DNA of 64,000 bases from Parelaphostrongylus tenuis (lineage: Eukaryota > Nematoda > Chromadorea > Rhabditida > Metastrongylidae): assembly GCA_019055375.1 (NCBI GenBank), contig JAHQIW010007218.1:1-64000 (forward strand). Reading direction: 5' to 3'. The notes beneath the pieces were generated by a model, which saw only the letters and a list, made by a program, of their open reading frames with translations, did not search any database and was not told the origin of the DNA. A program made the translations under genes and the position numbers. Positions 27,701 through 36,700 of the stretch are shown here, piece after piece (position 1 is the stretch's first letter; each line of letters opens with the position of its first letter).

Positions 27701-30700
27701 AGTGAGAAGAATAACCAGCTCTAACTTTTGCAGATGCGGCTTGAAATCTAAGAAACGTAAAAGGAATCGAATAGTCAGGTAAGAACTTTGTTCACCAAAT
27801 ATGAAAACAAAAATTCATATAATTCTGATTTTCTGCCAGTATATAGTGATAAATGAATATTCGACCACAATCGCTGAAAAAATTTTGCACAAGAGTGTTA
27901 GCAATCATTCGAATGCTTGAATCTCTGGCTAGCGATCTACGTAGCCGTTTTCTTAAAGAACCCTTTCACAACACTGTGGCGTGCAAAATCAAATTGTGTT
28001 TCACAACCGCAGCGCGACTAAAATTTTAGCATCCGTATAATTCGCTGAAAGCAAGAAAAGCATATGAACGTGTAGAGAAACTTGTAGTATCTGAGTCAAT
28101 CGTTTTATCTGAGTTTACTTCCAAAGTGAGAAAAACATCCTCAATTGGATAACAAGTTGTACCCCACATGTTTAACCCGTAACCTGTCAGCTCATCGATC
28201 GACCGTCCCGCTCCCAGTGTGTAGGTTAGCCCGTAAACAAGCTTTCGAATATATGAAACTCGATCTTATTTTCCCTGCTACACTGCAGTGAAACAGTCTC
28301 TCCAGAAGATAAGTTACAGCGTCGGATCCTTTGAAACTTACGCTGTCGAGTAATTGCTAGTAGTCTAGCAAGAGCTTTGTCAGGCGAAATGTAAAACACA
28401 AGTTTTTTGTTCTTCCTACAGCGTTATTAGGAGAGCTTTTATTCAAAACGCAAATAGATTTTAGTTCTTTGAGACTTGTGCAGTCGAGGGTACTAGCGAC
28501 CTAAGGAAGAAGTTTTATCCAGTGAAGTATAGGTGAGATAATCAAAAAAAAAAAAAGTGTGGTGCATGTAAAACACAATTTGATTCTGGATTTGGCGCTG
28601 AAGAAAAAAAAAGACTTTTTTGAAAAACGAGGACTAAGGACGCTAGCCAGAGAAACAACTCTCAAAATGATTTCTAACACTCCTCTGAAAAATTTATTGT
28701 GGAGCAAATGGGGTCGAATATTTATTTATTGCCGTCTAACAGATAAGTGCTTCATTTCATTATTTCAGTACTTAGTAGAGTTACCCTCCTAATTGATTGT
28801 TAATTGATTGGCTAGCGCTGAAGCACGTGGAATTTCGATTACATAATTAGGCCATCTTGGAATACTCTCAGCCAAGAGCTATGTCAGGAAGTATATGAAT
28901 GAAACACGTAAACAGATAGGATACCTCACAAGCGAATTGCTGCAGTCCTCCAATGTTGATGGCGCCCTCCTCACTTGCATGCAAGTTACATGAACCTACA
29001 CAGAGATCCGATGTTGGGCAAACCATACCACAAGTTAATCCAAGAGGGTTGTCGCTGAGAATCTGACGGGCGGCTCCATAATAATTCTGATAATTAGAAT
29101 TTTTGTGAGAGCGTTCGCCAAAGAGAGCTCCGATTGAGACCGTCCGTGCAAAAGAATTACATACCTTATTCGAAATACTCGTTATAAACGCTTTAATATC
29201 GAGTTGGGTTGGGCAACTCTTCTGACATGGCGCATCGGCACACTTCAAGCACCTCAAATCCTTCCTATTTGAAAGCAGAGAACAAATGTTTGTGTACAAA
29301 TTTGACTTATTATTTACTGCCCAAGTTTATTTTTGAGGGCGAACTGTGTTCGAGGCAAAAGCAAAACTTGGAAAGTGATCTTTAGTCTCATGGACTCAAA
29401 TCGTCAACACCATATGAGTTAGAAGCGCCACTAAATTGTAATCTAAACATTCATTCAGTTATTCTATACAAAAAACAAATCCATTGCCTATTTGCTACAT
29501 AAAACTTACCGTTTAACAACTGAAAAGTAGTTGAGCGATAGGCTTTTTGTGGACAGCAGACATTTGCATATTTTCTGATTCAATATGTTAAGTATAGGAA
29601 GTATTGCTTAAATAATCAGAAATATTATAGCACTTCTATGCTCACAATGTCGCCGAAACCTTATTTATTGAATTAGAAAGGAGAAATGCCAACCTTGTGC
29701 AAGTTTGAAGACACGAAAATCACTATAATAAAAGATGAAAAGTACAAAGCTTTTTGCGTTTATCATTCCCTAGCGATGTATCATGCATTCGTCCTTAATT
29801 TCTAATTTCGTCTGAGATGATAAATTCATATTTGGTCCTTTCACAATGATCGCGATGGCTTACAGATCTATCGATCAGTGTTGCTATCCTCCCAGACAAG
29901 TCTGGTGCCAATTCACCAACCCTGAACGGATGGAAGGTCTTGTAAGCTTTCAGCGCGGGACTGAACCATCGAGCATCTATGGATCGATCATGCCTGTTAC
30001 GGAGCATCTCTGACCACTGCGCTACATACGCTCCATTTCTTTGAAGAGGTTAAATGAAAGTCGGTCTTTCAAATTTTTTTCAATAAAAATACTTTACATT
30101 GTACAGTGCCGCAAAGAGTAATATTAGACAGTGAACAAAAAGTCAAACCTGCGATTTCAACCATTGCTTCACCTAATTGAGGTTCAGTAGTAATTTGTAA
30201 AGTCGAGATTAATCGTGCTGCTCAATAATTGCCGAAAAGAACCGGAAAGGTCAAAAAAGAGAGCGACAGAAAAATGGAATGAGGGCCACGATGGTTTCGT
30301 TCGAGCATGTACTGCCACGGAAAGGCATCGTAGCTGTTCGAGTTTACGACACAAAAAACAAAGCCCGTAGATATCCCTCCCCGTCAATCGCTTGTTTTAG
30401 CATTCTTGGTGCAGAGTGTTGTTTACTCAAAGAACACCTTCAAATTTAACTTGTTGCTCCCGATTTGGTCAATGTAAATTTGAATTACTGCATTCAAATG
30501 ATATATGGAGACTCACCGCAGAGCTTCGCGTAGAGCCCCACGCTCGCTCAGGGTTGTATGTTTGATATCTCTGAAGTCATTTTCTTTTTCCACATTGGGA
30601 ACACATGACTGCAAAGAAGTGGTCTATTAATAGAAAACCGCACACAGGTTGAAGACATAAGGCTTGGAAACAGGATGACAAGATGAAAGTCGGTATAAGA

Positions 30701-33700
30701 TGAAGAGATAAGAAAAAATAAAAGCAGACAACCATTAACCCCTAAGAGACCACGTGCATCAAATATGATACACAAATGTATGAAGGCCTTTCTCACTAAA
30801 TAAAAGTGTTCTGCTAGATATTTGTTGATTACTCGAAAGCACAAATCTCTGCGCGATTCCAACGATATGTTTTCCCACCCAACGATATGTCTGGTTCCTA
30901 AAAAAGTTTTTTTATTGCGTTGCATCAGCAAAAATGAAATTATGTTTCACACTCAATTTTCAAAACTTGCTCAGCTGCGGCTTCGATATGACTCTTCACT
31001 AAAGTTTCATTAACTATTAAATAGCTCAAATCTCGAGGATTTTGGAGATATAGTCGGTTTTTTGAAAGATTACCACGGAACGCTGTGAGGGCGAAAAAAA
31101 GATCACATTTCAAGCCTAGAATGTTAGCCCGTCGCTTGGTAGGTCAGAGATATCTTATCGTTACAAAAAGGATGGAATATTAAGCTTAAATCTCTCATAA
31201 ATGTTTTTTTTTATATAAAGAGCGACTTCTCTTAAAAGCTTTCACTTTTTGACGGTATTACCACATCGTTGTGAAGAATTAAACATACTTTCAACCCTTA
31301 TTGTGCATTTGTATCGCCTGTCTTTCGAGAACATAGCTTGAAAGTGCATCTTCTACAACTAAGTACCTCTGGTAGAAGTCTATGTGGAATAATTATGATT
31401 TGCAGATGGAGTAAGTGTAAGAAGAGTGCGCGTTTATCATTGCCGTAACTACATTAGTTTCCCTATGAGCACCCTATTCAGAAAACGTATTTTCTATTCC
31501 TTTCTAACATTTTAGTATCCTTTCGATAGCCTGAATCTCGAAAATCCGAAGGGTTTAATTTGTTTTCTGAAAGGCCTTTACATTACGCTGTAGTAGTAAA
31601 AAGAATATTTCTTTCCACACTCAAGAACTTTTTAAGAAGCAGAGCTTTTCCCTTTAAATTCAGCAAATATTCGATAACACAAATCTCGACAGATTTAGTA
31701 GTGTTTTGCCTTGCCAAAAAACTTTTTATTGAGCTGTGACAAAGAAAGTAAAATTCCATTTCACATGCGGCACTCATACTTTGAACCGGTATGTGGATGG
31801 ATTTCGCACCACTGGCATCGAGACGTCGCCTTTCAATGACCTTTAGTTAGCTTAAGTCTTGAGAATTTGAATGGTATGCTTGCTTTGGCTCTTAGCGAAC
31901 TGTAGCAACAAGAACAAAACGCGTTGCGCACATGAGTATTTTTTCCTGGAAACAACTTTTTTCTCGTCCTTTCATACACAATAGATACGGCAAATCTCAA
32001 CAATTCAATAGCATGTCTGGTTTATGAAGAAGACTTCTTAGAGTGTTGTACTGCGCGTTCTGCACTCAGGGCGCATCGCATGCCTCGTTAGATTGCGCCG
32101 CACGATCGACACTGTTCCGAGTGCGAAAATCAATAATCTTTTAGCTGTAACAACGCACTGAAACATTCTCCTTCTCAAAAAAAAGGCATATCATTGAAAG
32201 CACTGCGCTTACGGCGCAGCAGATAGAGGTGCTTTGCATCGCACACAGGGTCGATGGTTCGATCTCTCGTGAAAGGTTCATCGAGCCATCTATCCCTCCG
32301 AGGTCCGTAAATTCGTATCAGACTAGTGTGGGAGGATAAGCAACACTGACTCGGCACGGCTGGAAGACACCGCGAGTCACTGTAAGGACTAAATATGCAT
32401 TCAATCACCTCAAACAAAGTTGAAAAGTGGAGACGAATGCATGACGCATTCCTCAGGGATTGATCAAAGTCGAGAGCTTTATCATTTTCTAGCTTTATCA
32501 TTGAAATCGTCGAAATTGGTGCTATCGATTGCTAAATGGAAGTGCGAATGAGAAGCTCTGTCCAGTGAAAGATGTTTGAGTGTGAAATTATTTTTACTTT
32601 CATAGTGTCATATAAAAACCATTTGAAAATTGAAATCCGCCATTCAAGCTCTCAAAATACAAGCTGTCCAATATTCACTAAAACGTCAAAGAGGAATATA
32701 AAATGCGTTTTTAAATATGGGTGAGGATGGGATAAAGTATCAAGAATACTTCTTTGGAGACACGCGCTTCTGACCAAAAGTTTGCATCACGCCGATGTTT
32801 CAACCTTTTTACTCAAACACGATTGTGTCTCCACGCTCTAAATTTCTCCGCTATCCATAAGTTCTCAATATTTTTTCACATGCGTCAACTTGTATAATTG
32901 ACAGTAAACGAATGACTGATATACACTTAGCTATAGTGAAAATTATCGATGAATCCTTGCACAGGAATTTAAGATATTAGCGCCTAAAACTTTAGACGAC
33001 TTTTGGTTACCTAGCAAAGGCTCAAAATGAACCGAAAGGAGGAATGCCTCATAATTACGCGTGACTGTGAACCATACCTCAAGGTGTTCTTTCTGGCCTG
33101 AGCTAGGCATAGCTTAATAATAGACTAAGTGGCAGCCTTCTAATTAACATTCGATAGACTCTAAAACATCAAAACGGTAAGTATTTCAAAATGAAGCTTT
33201 TAGTATGCAATCCAAAATTCATTTCCTACATTTTCTGCTGGTGTTATAGAGGTTTTGGCTTAGTGGATTGGGGATCGATGTGATCTTACCAGGCTCCGAA
33301 GGAGTCGACCCGCCGAAGCGTTAGCCACTACGATTATTGTAATATTTATGCTCCATTACTAACTGTATTGCTGTATTGCTTCGCTATTATTGAATAAATA
33401 ATATCACTCACACCTCGCAAAGGCTTGGCAGAAGAAAATATTCATGTATTCAAACTATACCGAGGTTAATAAATAGTCGGTCCTGGAATTTATTGATGAA
33501 CTGGTATCGCAAACAGCATGCATCATCATTTTTGATAGATTGCCTTTTGTTTACTAATTTCTACTTATTATGACGATTCTTGAGTTCTGTGTAAAAGTAG
33601 GAGAGATAAAAACTGAAGATTTTTCAGCGATGTCCTCTGTACAATTCAATGCATTTGACTGATCGCCAAAATTCAGTATGATTGCGCAGTAAATGAGCTT

Positions 33701-36700
33701 TTCTCTATACGCGACACATATATCTATACCAAAAGCATGTAAACGAGTAAACAGAAAGTGTTGTTTCGAAGTAATACAAGTAAAGAATATCAAAGCTTCT
33801 ATAAAATGGAAAAAATTAACCTCAATAAAACAACGAAAATCGCGCAATTCGCTGTGCGTGCATCGATTATTATGGCGGCCCTTAGGGGTTAATGAGCTAT
33901 ATTTGAGAGGTTGTAAAGTGCATAGAAGTGTTGATATGCACTATCATGATAAAAAAGAATTTCATTTAGTAGTTATAACTTCATACAAAAAAAACCACAC
34001 CTCGCAATTTTTCCCCGCGTTTCTCTTCCAGTTGTACTTGTCCTTTTTGACTTCATAGCTAGGAACTGTCTTCGCCAGATGGTTCACCTTTGGATTCAAT
34101 GATAACAGCTCCTAGATATGTAGACTTTTGTAAGCAGTATTTCAACCTATACTGAAGGTGTATTCGGAAACTTTCCTAAAAAGTTTACACATTTGCTGCT
34201 TGAGTGAGATTGATAATATATCTCGGTGAACTTAGTCGCTAGGGCGCGTGGAGGTTACTCGATGACGGATAGGAAAACAAAAAGCGGACCGAAAGCGGTC
34301 ATGTGCTTTATTGAAAGACAAGAAGACTCATGAGGCGAAATTCCTGCTTATTCGGCGTCACTTTGACATGTACCTTTTTCTTTGTAAATCGTTTTGGTCG
34401 AAAACCCGCAACTACGTGACAGGGAAGTGTATTTAGAAGGGATTAAGAGGCGTCTACAATCCTCTCTGTACATTCCAGAGCGAATGGCATGCTACCCGAA
34501 AGCGTCCACTTCTCAGGTTCAGATCACAGCATGTAATAGACTATGCACTAAAAGCTATACGCAATAATGGCTTGATTGACGTGGTCTCAAAGAAAACCTG
34601 GAATAGGGCAGCGTTAGAAAGACGAAATGGAGAGGGTGCTGAAATCTGAAAATTAACCTACGCTATTCAAATATCGGTGGATTAGGATGACAATCTACAT
34701 CTGTTACTGCACGCACATAGCATACGAGTTCTTAGTAATAGATATGATCATGCAGGCAGGAAGGCCAAAGTGCAACGCCCTTGGTAAGGATAAGACAAGA
34801 AAATGTCACCTATTTAACAGTGAAGTAGAAGCACTCGACACATGCGGTGATGGAACATCAGCGAGTTTGGCTTTTTTTTTTCAACGCGATTATGTATGTG
34901 AACATCGATTCATTCAAACAACGAACAACCCCGTTTGGGCGCTTGCCACTGAATGATATGAATTGGTACCGGCTTTCCAGCTGTTCAAAAGCAGTCATTA
35001 TGATGGCGAAGACAAAGTCAAAACTTTCTACATCTACTCAGAGAAGTTCTCCAAAAAAGACCACACGCTCTTCACAGTCATCGCTTAAGACTTCGAAGTA
35101 AAACTTGAACCAAGGAAACAACATAAAAAACGTCGCATTGGAGTTTACGGACTGGAATGGAACGAGCTGGGTGAGAGGCATACTTAGTTTATTATGACCA
35201 TTGGACCATCTATGATTAATCAGGAATCAAGAGCCACATTCTCAAAGGTGGACGTGAGAGTTTTCCAATGAGTAGTACGATAACAACATAGACCATATCT
35301 TAGTGAAGCGAAAGTTGTGCTTAACCGATGTTGCCAATGTTCCAATAATCTGCACGGACTCACAGCATCGCTTCCTTCAAGCAACATTCTATTTTTCTTG
35401 AAAAGAAGAGAAAGCCGCCAAACTGAGGCAATAGAGTCACAAAAGTGTCATAAAACCGAGATGTACCATTTAGTAGTACAGGAGAGAGTACAGGACACTG
35501 CTTTACCACACTTACATCGATTACTGAAAAGCTCTTTTATTCAGTCGAAGTAGAAGCACTCATCGATTCTCTAAACACCCAAGCTTTTTCTTATCAGTTT
35601 ACGAAGATGATTCGTAGACTATACATTATTGTACAACCTGAAGCACTCATCAAATCTCTAGGCACCCAAGGCTTTTCATATTGATAAATGAAGTTTTTGT
35701 AAACTTTATATTATTTTACATCCAAAACATCACCAGTTTATAACGATATTACATTCGACTTAAGGAGAGGTGCTCAACTAAGCATTTCCAATTTGCAAAA
35801 ATATTTATTGTCATCCGTCAGAACGTGATGAGAATGTAAGAATGGGATATCATAAAAGTGAAAACAGATAGCCGACCATTTAACCATTTTCGATCTACTG
35901 ATGGTATCGCTCTAGTAACACTTAGCATCGGTCAGGCAGATCGAATGTTGGTCGAATATAGCAACGCTTGTGGAGAAACTGGTCTCCTCTCAAATTACAC
36001 AAAAACGATGTTCATGAAGAACGTGGTTTTGATTGCCTCATTTATGCTGTGATAAGGATGTAACATGTTTTGAGCTGTTAGGTGTGTGCTATACAGGTAT
36101 CTGTTTCATCCTATTGGGAGTCATCAGTGGCACCCTGCCTCGGTTCAGCCGACCCCCTGTGGTTGAATAATCCTCTCAAGGATTCGACGCTGAGTAATAA
36201 ATCACCCCAAGTCATATAAACGCTATAAGCTCTAAGAGCTCGACAGCTGGTCACCACAATGTCAGGTAACTCCATCATTGACTTGAGGTTATTTATTAGT
36301 CGGCGTCGATTCCTTCAGAGAATTACTTAGCCTCAGGGATTGGCTGAACTGATGTAGGGTGCTATTGATGAGTCCCAATAGGACGATACAGGTATAGCAC
36401 TAGACCTAACAGCTCAAAACATGTTACATCCTTACCACATTATATCATTTTGAGCGGGTCTATAAAAGGCGGTCGATAGAAGAGGTAGAATCCATTTATG
36501 TTAACCTGGAAAAATATCTCCGAATACCACATTCATATCTGTCTGACTCAAAAAGTTAATATGATAACTGACGTAGTTCCAGAGTTTACCGCGAGAACTT
36601 GGGAAGCATATAGAAGCGTCAAGAGCATAGCAAAAAGAGCAAAGAACACCGATTTTGTGCCCATGTTTTCGTTTCAACCGTTATCCCTGCCTTAATGCAT

